Source: Bombiscardovia apis (GTDB taxonomy: Bacteria > Actinomycetota > Actinomycetes > Actinomycetales > Bifidobacteriaceae). From it: a DNA stretch of 64,000 bases. The stretch spans positions 1,860,001 through 1,924,000 of the forward strand of contig NZ_AP026800.1 in assembly GCF_033095945.1 (NCBI RefSeq). Reading direction: 5' to 3'. Numbering within the stretch: the stretch's first letter is position 1; each line of letters starts with the position of its first letter. Below, in pieces: positions 36,111 through 45,085 of this stretch. Made by a program: the position numbers and the translations under genes. The notes under the pieces were generated by a model. The model saw only the letters and a list, made by a program, of their open reading frames with translations, ran no database searches and was not told the DNA's origin.

Positions 36111-37475
36111 TCACATTTCTACAGCATTGCTTGAACTAACTTCATGCCTTTTACTCTTCAAAAAGGGTAACTTCGAACAAACGCTCGCAAGCTTTTCTCT
36201 GATTTTTCGTTCTGTTTCCGTATCTTCCCTTTTGAAAAGAAGTCGCAACAGAATATACATAAAGATGACTTCCCAAAGCATAATGTCGCCGAAGAAGACA
36301 TTCTGGAAGGACTCAAAGAAGACCAGTGGAACAAAGCAGCAATACTGCGTTGCGAGGAAAAGACTAGGCGACTTCTGCATTCGCTTGGTCAGATACCAGC
36401 AAATTGCAATCATAGCTGCGATAGGAATAAAGCAGAAAACGCCGTAGTCATAGAAGTACTCATAGAAGCCAGTGTTCACTGTAGCCGCGCCCGTCGAATA
36501 CACCCTAAGGGCACTCGGAGCATCAGCATCGAGTCCCAATAAATTGTCCAACTGGCAGAAGCCGAAGTAGAAACCTCTAAACGAGTAAAGTCCCCAGAAA
36601 TCATGTGCCTGAATTCCGGTTTTCAATGTCAGGTTGAGATTATTAAACGACAGAGGGAAATAACCGTAGTAAACCGATAAGACCTCAGCACCAAACTGCG
36701 GTCCAGTATAAGCAATGTAGCCCTCATACGGTCCGTTATTCCCCACATAGCGCATTCTTGCATTAGTTAGCATCGCCATGGCAACGACAGCAGCAATTGA
36801 GAACAACACTCCGCCAGATATGGCAAGTTTCCCCTTAACACTGAGCGCAGTCTTGCTTTTACGCCTCGACCAAAGTACTAAGATTACGAAGGTTGCCACC
36901 TGAACAAGTGTCATAAGAACAGAAATTCGCATGCTTCTCGTCACAACAGGAATTGCCAGGAGAACGATAACCCACGCAATAAATGATTTCTTTTTTGTAA
37001 CGAAATAAGCAACTATATCGACGATGACAAAAACGAATAAATTTCGTGTAATAAAAGCTATAAGTGGAGCAGAGTACGTATGGATGTCAATGTTAACAAA
37101 CGCAGGGACAATAGAACCAGAACCAAGATAACTCTCAAAGAAAAACAGTAGAACATACCCGATGTTCATCGCATGCAAAGCACCAACCCTTGCACTACGA
37201 GCATCGGGAAACAGGCTAGCATCTATTCTCACCTTATCGGCAACTGTGAAATTATATATAATCAGCGCAATGTTTAGATAGATAAAGATCAGATAGAAGT
37301 TGTTGTTAATTGCAGTATCAACGTGCCGTGACCAGTTGAGCTGCCACAACCACATCGGCAAATAGATGCCAAGAATGACGAATAGATTCAGCCCAAGGAC
37401 TCTTCGCTTTATAAAAATCGAATACAGTGCCGTTACCAAGTAAACCAGTAGTGTACCAGCGAACAAATACTGCAT
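36111..37475 (-). CDS. Wzy-type repeat-unit polymerase
   Basis: This 454-residue protein has about 12 membrane helices and a long extracellular loop in the second half (about residues 240-340, with TNARMRYVGNNGPYEGYIAY). This is the layout of oligosaccharide repeat-unit polymerases. It would link flipped repeat units into the polymer on the outer membrane face. AAAGG precedes the ATG by about 7 bases. It stands at the upstream end of the minus-strand gene run. Polymerases of this class have little sequence conservation, so the call depends on topology and context. Confidence 0.75.
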   Translation of the reverse strand: MQYLFAGTLLVYLVTALYSIFIKRRVLGLNLFVILGIYLPMWLWQLNWSRHVDTAINNNFYLIFIYLNIALIIYNFTVADKVRIDASLFPDARSARVGALHAMNIGYVLLFFFESYLGSGSIVPAFVNIDIHTYSAPLIAFITRNLFVFVIVDIVAYFVTKKKSFIAWVIVLLAIPVVTRSMRISVLMTLVQVATFVILVLWSRRKSKTALSVKGKLAISGGVLFSIAAVVAMAMLTNARMRYVGNNGPYEGYIAYTGPQFGAEVLSVYYGYFPLSFNNLNLTLKTGIQAHDFWGLYSFRGFYFGFCQLDNLLGLDADAPSALRVYSTGAATVNTGFYEYFYDYGVFCFIPIAAMIAICWYLTKRMQKSPSLFLATQYCCFVPLVFFESFQNVFFGDIMLWEVIFMYILLRLLFKREDTETERKIREKLASVCSKLPFLKSKRHEVSSSNAVEM

Positions 37476-37898
37476 GGCCCCGCCTTTCTAACTATTCGTC
37501 CAGTACATAGCGACCTGCTTTTTACCGCATTTAAGAATAATTAAATCTGTTCTTGCACACCACTTAGTCAGGTATCTACAAGCCTAACTTATGATACAAC
37601 AACCAATTATCTCTTTGATTATAAGCGTTATTGGTCATTAGGGCTGACTGCACAATGGATTGAGAACTATTCGCTTGCTATTAGACTGTCAACCATAGCC
37701 AATCTTCACGCACAACCTATACAATTACTCTTCCGCCATAGTCCACCCCGCAGAGGTTAAACTCGAAGGTGCGAGCAAAATGCTACTCTTTAGCTAGTAT
37801 GCATGTGGATGAGTCTTTACAGCGAACAACTTCGGGAGCAACTCAATGAACTTCGGCGGTTTAATAACGATACTTGAATACGTGAGAAGTCTTGCAGC
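37476..37898. other. Intergenic region between divergent Wzy and GT2 genes
   Basis: About 420 AT-rich bp contain no gene. It must hold the promoters for the minus-strand locus genes and the plus-strand GT2. A TGCTACTCT string near 37782 is shared with the arm of the large hairpin at 38979-39030. Nothing else is recognised. Confidence 0.5.
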
Positions 37899-38768
37899 AT
37901 GACAGTTTCAGTAATCATCCCTACTCTTAATGCCGGAGAACAAATTACCGAGCTCCTTGAAACTCTTTCTGCTCAAGATTTGCGCCCTGACGAAATTCTA
38001 GTTGTAGATTCACAATCCGACGACGATACCGTCAAAAGAGTATCGGCTTTTGAAAACGTTAAGTTAATCAGCATCGAGCGGTCAACTTTCAACCACGGTG
38101 GCACCAGAGATATGGCTTTTAAACAAGCCCATGGCGACTATGTGCTTTTCTTGACCCAAGATGCGCTCCCCAAAAATCGAAGTTACATAAGAAATCTTCT
38201 TGCACCTTTTAGCAACCCCAAAGTTGGAATGGCCTCGGGTCGCCAAATTGCACGGGCAGATGCAAGACCATTTGAAAAACTAGTTCGTCAATTTAATTAT
38301 CCAGATCAATCGTTTACCCGTTCTAAGGCGGACCTGCCGAAATTGGGTATTAAAACATTTTTTGCCTCCGATGTCTGCTCCGCATATCGCACAACTAGCT
38401 ATATGGCGGTCGGCGGTTTTGGCAAAGCAGTCGACACTAATGAAGATATGCTAATTGCCGCAAAGATGATTAACTCAGGTTATGACATAGCTTATGTAGC
38501 AGATGCTGAGGTAATCCATTCTCACAATTTATCGTTCAAACAACAATATAAGCGAAACTATGCGGTAGGCAAGTTTATGGAAACCCACAAAACAGCATTT
38601 TTGGGAGCCGACAAGGGTTTGAATAACGAGGGTATCCAACTAGTCAAATATGTAATGAAGAATTTACTCCGCGAGAGACATTATCTTTCTGCTTATTCAT
38701 TCTCACTAGATTGCGTCGCGAGAATAGCTGGCAATAAAGCAGGGGTAAGATCCGCCAAACGGCTGTAA
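37899..38768 (+). CDS. GT2 glycosyltransferase, rhamnosyltransferase-like
   Basis: This 289-residue GT-A protein has SVIIPTLNAG at the start, DEILVVDSQSDDDT near residue 31, FNHGGTRDMAFKQA near 65 and FLTQDALP (the DxD-type site) near 85. The NHGGTRD plus TQDA combination is typical of dTDP-rhamnose-dependent transferases such as WbbL and RfbN, so rhamnose is the likely sugar. No rhamnose-nucleotide synthesis genes lie in the window. The ATG at 37899 has no strong Shine-Dalgarno. It is co-directional with the priming transferase, separated by a G-run and a large hairpin. Confidence 0.85.
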   Translation: MTVSVIIPTLNAGEQITELLETLSAQDLRPDEILVVDSQSDDDTVKRVSAFENVKLISIERSTFNHGGTRDMAFKQAHGDYVLFLTQDALPKNRSYIRNLLAPFSNPKVGMASGRQIARADARPFEKLVRQFNYPDQSFTRSKADLPKLGIKTFFASDVCSAYRTTSYMAVGGFGKAVDTNEDMLIAAKMINSGYDIAYVADAEVIHSHNLSFKQQYKRNYAVGKFMETHKTAFLGADKGLNNEGIQLVKYVMKNLLRERHYLSAYSFSLDCVARIAGNKAGVRSAKRL

Positions 38769-38810
38769 ATAGCGCCAGATAAGCAGATGCACTCTCAATC
38801 CTCTACTCTT

Positions 38811-38821
38811 GGGGGGGGGGG
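38811..38821 (+). repeat. Homopolymer run of 11 G
   Basis: Eleven consecutive G bases lie between the rhamnosyltransferase-like gene and the priming transferase, about 240 bp upstream of the latter. It is in no gene. Runs of this length are prone to slippage and can alter spacing within regulatory regions. Confidence 0.85.
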
Positions 38822-38978
38822 CATTATTGTTGAAGCAAGATGGCAGAAAGTTGGGGGAAACTGAAACCTGATGGCTTGTTGTACAAGTGGCATGGCTAAT
38901 CCTAGCCTTCTTGAATTCAGAACAAGTCGACAAAGCGAATGCTTGTAGTAGAACTGCACTAGTGAATATGCTTACAAA

Positions 38979-39030
38979 GTTGCTACTCTATTACTTTGCT
39001 CTCGTATGGGCAAAGTAATAGAGTAGCAAC
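38979..39030 (+). repeat. 21-bp perfect inverted repeat abutting the priming transferase
   Basis: Two 21-base arms (38979-38999 and 39010-39030) are perfect complements with a 10-base spacer. The first arm begins GTTGCTACTC and the second ends GAGTAGCAAC, directly touching an ATG at 39031. In RNA this would be a very stable hairpin, with no T-run after it. It most likely controls expression of the priming transferase, or is a mobile-element remnant. Confidence 0.75.
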
Positions 39031-39057
39031 ATGGTTGAAGAGCGGGAAAGGTGTCTG

Positions 39058-40701
39058 ATGAGGCAAAAGACAGTCAATGGTCTTTCATCGTTGCAAGGCG
39101 CAGACTCATCACATATCCAGGATGAGTTTATTCCTCAGCCCGACACTGCAAGCACAGATTCTCAAACGAAAATGTTCCGCTTTAGCAACCAGATATTTGA
39201 TCAAGAGGATAATCTACATCCTGCATTACAACAGCTCAAAAAGACACCCACGTGGAGATATGCATACATTGGCAGCTTAGTTGCTATTGATGTAGTGGTC
39301 ATGCTGGTAGCAATTATTCTTTGTGTTGCTATCAATCTTTCTGCCTATGACACGCTCGCGCAGCGCATGCCAACTTTCCTTTTTGCTATTCTTCAATGCA
39401 GCATTTGGGTCATTTGTCTACTTTTATGTGGGGCTTACCATCGGCATGTCATGTCAGAAGGATACGAGCTTTACACGAAAATTATCAATGCCGCCGTCCT
39501 CACTATCGCAGTTACAAGCTGCCTAGTATACATGCTCGGCCTCGATTTGCCCCGCACCTCTGTAATTGCAACACCAATTGTGGCTTGCGCGTTAGAGCTT
39601 GTGAGCCGCTGGAGAATGCGTCGTATTCTACATAAGTGGCGCCTTCGAGGACAATGCCAGTACCGAGCTGTGATTATGGGCTCTCCCGAAGGTATTGATG
39701 CCATGGTGGACAAGCTATATAAAAGTGATGCCAGCGGATACCGCCCTATCGCTGTTTGCCCTATTGCACTTGACCCTAAACGAAATGATGGTAGTGTCAT
39801 CGCTGTCCCATACCACGGGCAATCCCCAACAGATACCGGCTATGATTTGCCCGTTATTGCTTACAATTCTCACTTACCCCGAACTGCTGAAAGCCTGGGC
39901 ACGCAAATCGTCATTGTGGCAGATGTTATCGACCGAGACAATGAAATAATGCACACGCTCCCGCTTGCTGTGGAATCGCTGGGCATTGAGCTTGCTGTCT
40001 CGATTTCAGTCGCCGACATCGGTACTCACCGCATTGACTTAGACTACTCAGGCAACCAGCCTATTATGATTGCAAGTTTGCCTCAGTATTCCTTTACTAC
40101 TCGTTTTATTAAACGTGCTGTGGATATTATCGGGTCCGCAATTGCTCTTATTATCGCTGGACCGTTAGTTATCTTACCTGCGGCGATTGCTATAAAGCTT
40201 GAAGACCATGGACAGGTCATATATAAGCAAAAACGTATTGGCCGTAATGAAGTACCATTTAACTGTTATAAATTGCGCTCGATGAAAGTCAACGCTGCTG
40301 CGATGGATGCTAAGTTAGCTGAATCAACAGGACAGCAACTTGGTGCTCTCTTTAAAGTCAAAGACGACCCACGCGTCACCAAGGTGGGTAAAATCATCCG
40401 CAAGTATTCGATTGACGAAGTCCCCCAATTCTGGAACGTTCTCAAGGGTGATATGTCATTGGTTGGCCCCCGACCTCAGCGTCAGTATGAGGTAGATGCT
40501 TACGGCCCCCTTTACTCCACTCGACTGCTTGTGCGCCCAGGCATTACTGGCCCTTGGCAAATTTCAGGTCGATCAGATCTATCGCAAGAAGAGGCAGAGC
40601 AGTTGGATGTCTCTTACATCCAGCGTTGGTCGATAACAGGAGACTTGGCCATTCTTGCTAAGACCTTTGAAGCCGTCATTACGCATAAGGGCTCTTATTA
40701 A
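39058..40701 (+). CDS. Undecaprenyl-phosphate sugar-1-phosphate transferase (priming enzyme)
   Basis: This protein of about 547 residues has four to five N-terminal membrane helices, a CoA-binding-like middle domain, another helix, and the C-terminal bacterial sugar transferase domain. The last has YKQKRIGRNEVPFNCYKLRS, the IDEVPQFWNVLKGDMSLVGP segment and GITGPWQISGR, the signature of WcaJ/CpsD-type enzymes. It starts polysaccharide synthesis by placing the first sugar phosphate on undecaprenyl phosphate. GGAAAGG lies 6 bases before the ATG at 39058; the ATG at 39031 abuts a hairpin and has no ribosome site. It closes the locus on the right. Confidence 0.92.
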   Translation: MRQKTVNGLSSLQGADSSHIQDEFIPQPDTASTDSQTKMFRFSNQIFDQEDNLHPALQQLKKTPTWRYAYIGSLVAIDVVVMLVAIILCVAINLSAYDTLAQRMPTFLFAILQCSIWVICLLLCGAYHRHVMSEGYELYTKIINAAVLTIAVTSCLVYMLGLDLPRTSVIATPIVACALELVSRWRMRRILHKWRLRGQCQYRAVIMGSPEGIDAMVDKLYKSDASGYRPIAVCPIALDPKRNDGSVIAVPYHGQSPTDTGYDLPVIAYNSHLPRTAESLGTQIVIVADVIDRDNEIMHTLPLAVESLGIELAVSISVADIGTHRIDLDYSGNQPIMIASLPQYSFTTRFIKRAVDIIGSAIALIIAGPLVILPAAIAIKLEDHGQVIYKQKRIGRNEVPFNCYKLRSMKVNAAAMDAKLAESTGQQLGALFKVKDDPRVTKVGKIIRKYSIDEVPQFWNVLKGDMSLVGPRPQRQYEVDAYGPLYSTRLLVRPGITGPWQISGRSDLSQEEAEQLDVSYIQRWSITGDLAILAKTFEAVITHKGSY

Positions 40702-40731
40702 ACTCTTCTAGCTTTCTTAGCGCCTCTCTAT

Positions 40732-40762
40732 TTGACTTCGAGTGGACTTGAAGTTGTAAGAA
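40732..40762 (+). promoter_or_regulatory. MerR-type promoter with 19-bp spacer
   Basis: TTGACT (40732-40737) and TAAGAA (40757-40762) are separated by 19 bases, the overlong spacing activated by MerR-family regulators. The spacer region holds the dyad ACTTCGAGTG / GACTTGAAGT (40735-40754), which matches at 8 of 10 positions. Similar sites are known for AdhR-like MerR regulators of aldehyde or electrophile stress. The regulator gene is not in the window. Confidence 0.65.
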
Positions 40763-40830
40763 TGGGGTGATGGTTTAGCTCGTGGGTCTCTTCTTTTGGT
40801 GGGGAGCAGCTGGGCCGGGTGGAGGTTGTG

Positions 40831-41478
40831 ATGAGTCGGATACTTGTACTGGGAGCCTATGGGCAGATTGCTCAGCTTGTACGCGAGCGCATAATTAACG
40901 AAAGCGATGCTTTTCTGACCGAATACTTGCGTCGGGCGCAACGGTTAAGCGCAATTGACCCCTCGCGAGAGCATATCGTTGAGGGAGATGTCAACGACTA
41001 CGATGCCTTGCTTGAATCTATGCAGGGGCAAGACGTCGTGTACGCAAATCTGGGTGGTGAGTTTGAACCCATGGCAGCAAATATCGTCAAAGCTATGGCC
41101 GAGTCTGGAGTCAAGCGGCTTATTTGGGTTACCGGTCTGGGTTTGTATCACGAAGTTCCCGGCACGTTTGGCAAGTGGGTAGAGGAAAGCATCGGCAGCG
41201 AGATTATGGACGACACTCGGCGGGCCGCTCAAATCATTGAGAATGCCGACTTAGATAGCACCATCATTCGCGCTGCTTATATGGATAACGAACCAGACCG
41301 CGACTATGAACTCACACAGAAGGGCGAACCTTTTAGGGGCACTACCGTCTCGCGCGCGGCCATCGCAGATCTGATTGTGGACATTCTCAAGAATCCAAGC
41401 CGGCATAGTGGCGAAAGCCTAGGCATTGCCCGTCCCGGAACCGAGGGTGACCACTTGATTTGGAAACCACAGCGCTAA
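40831..41478 (+). CDS. NAD(P)-dependent oxidoreductase, NmrA/SDR type
   Basis: This 215-residue Rossmann-fold protein has the nucleotide-binding motif LVLGAYGQIA at the N-terminus and lies in the atypical SDR group (NmrA/YwnB-like). It has the VTGLGLYHEVPG segment but no clear YxxxK pair, so it may act as a sensor or on a small quinone or aldehyde. The ATG at 40831 has GGAGG 5 bases upstream. It sits behind a MerR-type promoter and is followed by the CMD-cupin gene, suggesting a shared stress regulon. Confidence 0.85.
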   Translation: MSRILVLGAYGQIAQLVRERIINESDAFLTEYLRRAQRLSAIDPSREHIVEGDVNDYDALLESMQGQDVVYANLGGEFEPMAANIVKAMAESGVKRLIWVTGLGLYHEVPGTFGKWVEESIGSEIMDDTRRAAQIIENADLDSTIIRAAYMDNEPDRDYELTQKGEPFRGTTVSRAAIADLIVDILKNPSRHSGESLGIARPGTEGDHLIWKPQR

Positions 41479-41573
41479 TAGGCACCGCAAGACGGTCGCT
41501 ACCGCTCGACAGCGTCCTAGCCACTTTTGCGCTTTACAAACAACACTGTATTCAAATAACAAAGGAGATAACT

Positions 41574-42329
41574 ATGGCTATTAAACAGACGGCTGGGCGT
41601 GATCAGCTTGGGGAGTTTGCACCACTGTTTGCTCATCTGAATGACGATGTGCTCTTTGGGGAAGTTTGGTCTCGGGAGGAGGAGCTTTCGGCTCACGATC
41701 GCTCGCTCATTACTTGCGCTGGGCTGATGTCGATGGGCCTCTTCCCCCAGCTCAAGAGTCACATGGGCATTGCGAAAACCAACGGGGTGACGCGCTCCGA
41801 AATGGTTGAGCTTATTACTCACCTTTCCTTCTACGCCGGCTGGCCCAAAGCTTGGTCCGCTTTCGGGCTCGCAAAAGAAGTATATGGCGAAAATACCGAA
41901 GCCAGCAGCGGCAGCCCTGCAGCCGAAGATTCTACTCCCGAGCACGGCCCTTATCCTTTGGGCAGTCCGGCTGACGGCCCCAACTTCACTGGCCACGCTT
42001 GGCTGCACATGCTTACTGAGCCAGATGCTGAATGCTCGGCCGGCAACGTAACCTTTGAGTCCGGCTGCGTCAACCGCTGGCACACCCATCCCCACGGGCA
42101 ACTCCTGCTGGTGACCGCTGGCCACGGCTGGGAGCAAGAAGAAGGCAAGGAGCCACGCGAATTGAAGCCCGGCGATGTTGTCTTCTGCCCGCCGAATGTG
42201 CGCCACTGGCACGGCGCTTCGCAAGCCAGTTCTATGACTCATGTGGCCGTAACTCCAGCCTACAAAGGTGAGGCGCCAGTCACTTGGGAGGACTTCCCCG
42301 ATGCCACTGAAGTCGTTAAGCTAGGCTGA
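41574..42329 (+). CDS. Carboxymuconolactone decarboxylase - cupin fusion protein
   Basis: This 251-residue protein has two domains. The first (about 15-105) is CMD/AhpD-like, with TRSEMVELITHLSFYAGWPK but no CxxC redox pair. The second (about 130-245) is a cupin with the metal site WHTHPHGQLLL and the second box GDVVFCPPNVRHWH. This fusion occurs widely and is thought to handle reactive small molecules; its substrate is unknown. AAAGGAG ends 6 bases before the ATG at 41574. Frame open upstream to 41460 is ignored. It is probably in an operon with the NmrA-like gene. Confidence 0.88.
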   Translation: MAIKQTAGRDQLGEFAPLFAHLNDDVLFGEVWSREEELSAHDRSLITCAGLMSMGLFPQLKSHMGIAKTNGVTRSEMVELITHLSFYAGWPKAWSAFGLAKEVYGENTEASSGSPAAEDSTPEHGPYPLGSPADGPNFTGHAWLHMLTEPDAECSAGNVTFESGCVNRWHTHPHGQLLLVTAGHGWEQEEGKEPRELKPGDVVFCPPNVRHWHGASQASSMTHVAVTPAYKGEAPVTWEDFPDATEVVKLG

Positions 42330-42351
42330 TTGAGTAAGGCAAAAGACCATG

Positions 42352-42380
42352 CGGGCAGGAGTCTGGTTGACTCCTGCCCG
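42352..42380. terminator. 12-bp perfect hairpin before the rRNA methyltransferase gene
   Basis: CGGGCAGGAGTC (42352-42363) pairs perfectly with GACTCCTGCCCG (42369-42380) around a 5-base loop. It sits 22 bp after the CMD-cupin stop and 14 bp before the methyltransferase ATG. There is no T-run after it on the plus strand, so it is either a U-less terminator or a translational control element. Confidence 0.45.
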
Positions 42381-42393
42381 TAAGATAGACAGT

Positions 42394-43392
42394 ATGGCAC
42401 AGAAGAAAGGCCCAACCAAAGGTTCGGGCGGCAAGCATCGTTTAAAGTTACGCGGCAAGGGGCCCACGCCCAAGGCCGAGGACCGCGTGTATCACAAGGC
42501 ATACAAGGCTAAGCAGGAGAATCTCAAGCGGCAGGCAGCAGACCCCCGTTTGGCAGCTCGGCGGAGGGCAGAGCGCTTCACCGGCGACACCACTGATTTA
42601 GTGTTGGGGCGTAATGCCGTGTTGGAAGCCCTGCGCGTGGGCGTTCCCTCAAGTCAGCTCTACATTGGCACCCGCATTGAGCACGACGACCGCACCCGCG
42701 AAATCATCCGCTTGGCAGGCCAGGCAGGTCTCAACATCTTAGAGGCAGACCGCCTTGAGCTCAACCATATTGCTCACTCCAGCAACCACCAGGGCGTGGC
42801 GCTCAAGGTGCAACCCTACGAGTATTCCTCGCTGGCTAAGCTAGCTGAGAAGGCCGAGAAACACGCTGCGGCTGTAACCTCGGTGGGTGGATCTACTGCG
42901 GTCAGCGCCCGCCCCCTCTTCATCGCCCTCGATGGCGTGACCGACCCGCAAAATCTGGGCGCAGTCATCCGCTCGGCAGCCGCTTTCGGGGCTTCTGGCG
43001 TTATCCTGCCCGAGCGCAGGTCTGCATCAGTTACAGCGGCCGCTTGGAAGGTCTCGGCAGGTGCGGCAGCCCACTTGCCTGTGGCGCGCGTTGTGAACTT
43101 AACGAAGGCTATCGAAGGTCTACGCGAACGCGGCTACTACGCAGTCGGTCTCGACGGCGGCGGTAATGCGATGGTAGGCGAAACCGGCTTTGAAACCGAT
43201 CCGCTTATCGTAGTGCTCGGCTCAGAGGGCAAGGGCTTGAGCCGCTTGGTGCGCGAGGCTTGCGACGCTATCGCCGGCATCCCCATCTCTAGCTCCGTTG
43301 AATCGCTCAATGCCTCGGTCGCAGCCGGTATCTCCTTGTATGCCGTTGCTACAGCCCGGCGCAAGACAGGCGAGGCGCAGGCAGCCGCCTAA
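42394..43392 (+). CDS. rlmB: 23S rRNA 2'-O-methyltransferase, RlmB/TrmH (SPOUT) family
   Basis: This 332-residue protein has a basic N-terminal extension (residues 1-60), then a substrate-binding domain starting LVLGRNAVLEALR. The SPOUT catalytic domain has DGVTDPQNLGAVIRSAAAFG, the VVLGSEGKGLSRLV motif and the SSVESLNASVAAGI segment. These are the three TrmH motifs that form the trefoil knot and bind S-adenosylmethionine. It would 2'-O-methylate a guanosine in 23S rRNA, though TrmH-family members can use tRNA. The ATG at 42394 (MAQKKG) is preferred; the frame upstream runs through a hairpin. No strong Shine-Dalgarno is seen. Confidence 0.9.
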   Translation: MAQKKGPTKGSGGKHRLKLRGKGPTPKAEDRVYHKAYKAKQENLKRQAADPRLAARRRAERFTGDTTDLVLGRNAVLEALRVGVPSSQLYIGTRIEHDDRTREIIRLAGQAGLNILEADRLELNHIAHSSNHQGVALKVQPYEYSSLAKLAEKAEKHAAAVTSVGGSTAVSARPLFIALDGVTDPQNLGAVIRSAAAFGASGVILPERRSASVTAAAWKVSAGAAAHLPVARVVNLTKAIEGLRERGYYAVGLDGGGNAMVGETGFETDPLIVVLGSEGKGLSRLVREACDAIAGIPISSSVESLNASVAAGISLYAVATARRKTGEAQAAA

Positions 43393-43425
43393 CTCAGGCC
43401 AGCAGCGCAAAGCAGCAAACGCAGG

Positions 43426-43468
43426 AAGAGGGTCTTGGAAGCCAATAAATGGCAGCCAAGGCCCTCTT
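43426..43468. terminator. Bidirectional terminator hairpin
   Basis: AAGAGGGTCTTGG (43426-43438) pairs with CCAAGGCCCTCTT (43456-43468), with one G-T wobble, between the convergent rlmB and DUF4032 genes. The A/T ends suit termination in both directions. Confidence 0.65.
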
Positions 43469-43511
43469 GCCGTATTTATGAGCAGAATATGCCGGCTTCT
43501 CTAATCCAAGC

Positions 43512-45026
43512 TCAGGAGGACCAGACCGAATCGTCTTGGTCGTCTCGGTAGTAGTCGTCCACATCGTCCGAGTCAGCAGAGTCATCGCGCCGGGCGTCGC
43601 CACTGCCTTCCCCACTGTCGCCAAGAGCCTTATTCCAGCGCTGATCATCGTCAACTACTGCCGAGTCAGCCTCGTCGTTAATGGTCTTCATATCAGCTGC
43701 AGAAAGCTTGTATTCCGGCAGCGATCCGTCGATATAATCGCGTACTGCTACGGCCATCGAAACGTCATGACCGGCTTTTTCTGCTAAGAGCCAGCGGCGG
43801 GTGAGTACTTCGTGGAAGAACTGGGCCGGTTCAATCTGACTGCGATATTCTGCTGGAATCATGCGTACCGTGGGCTCAAATACTTCTCGCATCCAGTCGG
43901 TAGCCACGATTTCCAAATCCTCGCCCTGCCGCCAAGTGGAAGTGCGGTACACGTCTAAGTCGTTGAGCAAGCGCCGGGCTTGGTTCTCCTGCACGTCCAA
44001 TCCAGTTAAGCGCAGCAGCTTACGGGAAGCGTAGCCAGCATCGACCACGCGCGGGCGCACCAAAACGCGGTTGCCGTCCTCGTCTGTCTTCATTTCGAGC
44101 TCGTCTACATCAAAGCCCAAATCGTTGAGCTTATTCACGCGCTTTTCAATCTTCCACATCTCGTCGGGGCTGAAGGATTCCGCATCTGTGAGCGCAGACC
44201 AGAGCGAATGATAGCGCTCAGCCAAACGATTACCGACTTCTACCTCGTCTACGTCAGAAGAGAGTAGATTGCCTGAGTTCAAATCCATCAGTTCGCCAAT
44301 AATATTGGTGTGAGCCAAGTCAATATCGTATTCGCGCTGCCCGTCGGTGAGCGTAGGATAGAGGGCACCGGTCTCAGCGTCGACCAGGAAGGCCGCGAAA
44401 GAATCTGCATCGCGCAAGAACAAGACGTTAGACAGGGACACATCGCCCCAATAGAAGCCGCCTAGGTGCAAGCGCACTAGGAGCACTGCTAGGGCATCTA
44501 TGAGACGCTCAGCGGTGTCTGGGCGCAGGTTGCGGGCGAAGAGCGCGCGGTAGGGCAGTGAGAACTTGAGATGCTTGGTCACCAATATGGCTTCGAGCGG
44601 CTCTCCGGCGCTATCCCGGCGGCCGGTTACCACGGCAATGGCCTGAACGGTAGGCAGGTTCAGCTTTTCGAGCTTGCGCAGGAGCTCATATTCGTGCTCG
44701 GCCACTTGCTGGGTGATTTCCTTCATGGCGTAGACTTCACTGCCAACGTGCACGAAGCGCACTACGTGGCGGGAAATACCTCGCGGCAGGTTGGCTAGCA
44801 GCTCTTGAGGCCAGGTGGCAAGCGGCTTCTCCCAAGGTAGGGTGAACATTTTGGGATTTGAGCTAGCCGCAGTGATGCGCAAAGCCTCGGGAGCCCTGTC
44901 GTAAGCAGAATCTGCGGGCGACTGAACGGAAGTAGCTTGCATAGTACGAGGATCCATTTGAGCCAAACTCCTCTGTTGCGCTGCTGCACGCGCAGGTTGA
45001 AACACAGTTGTATTCACCTTGTTCAT
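43512..45026 (-). CDS. DUF4032 protein with kinase-like fold
   Basis: This protein of about 504 residues has a region recalling the lipopolysaccharide-kinase/RIO-like fold, with RLHLGGFYWGDVSLSNVLF (a degenerate HxD-x4-N loop) followed by FLVDAETGALYP as a DFG-like segment. The second half is the DUF4032 domain. The last 50 residues are very acidic, rich in Asp and Ser. The ATG at 45026 follows AGGA; the frame runs on to 45074 without a ribosome site. Such proteins are common in actinobacteria, with no known substrate. Confidence 0.8.
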   Translation of the reverse strand: MNKVNTTVFQPARAAAQQRSLAQMDPRTMQATSVQSPADSAYDRAPEALRITAASSNPKMFTLPWEKPLATWPQELLANLPRGISRHVVRFVHVGSEVYAMKEITQQVAEHEYELLRKLEKLNLPTVQAIAVVTGRRDSAGEPLEAILVTKHLKFSLPYRALFARNLRPDTAERLIDALAVLLVRLHLGGFYWGDVSLSNVLFLRDADSFAAFLVDAETGALYPTLTDGQREYDIDLAHTNIIGELMDLNSGNLLSSDVDEVEVGNRLAERYHSLWSALTDAESFSPDEMWKIEKRVNKLNDLGFDVDELEMKTDEDGNRVLVRPRVVDAGYASRKLLRLTGLDVQENQARRLLNDLDVYRTSTWRQGEDLEIVATDWMREVFEPTVRMIPAEYRSQIEPAQFFHEVLTRRWLLAEKAGHDVSMAVAVRDYIDGSLPEYKLSAADMKTINDEADSAVVDDDQRWNKALGDSGEGSGDARRDDSADSDDVDDYYRDDQDDSVWSS

Positions 45027-45085
45027 AGTTCCTAATCTAATTGCTGCCCATCCCAGCGGCAGTATTGGTTGCACCTATAAACAAT

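Noticed and set aside
38706..38933. Minus-strand frame across the G-run
   Set aside because: It overlaps the 3' end of the rhamnosyltransferase-like gene, is interrupted by the homopolymer, and has no ribosome site.
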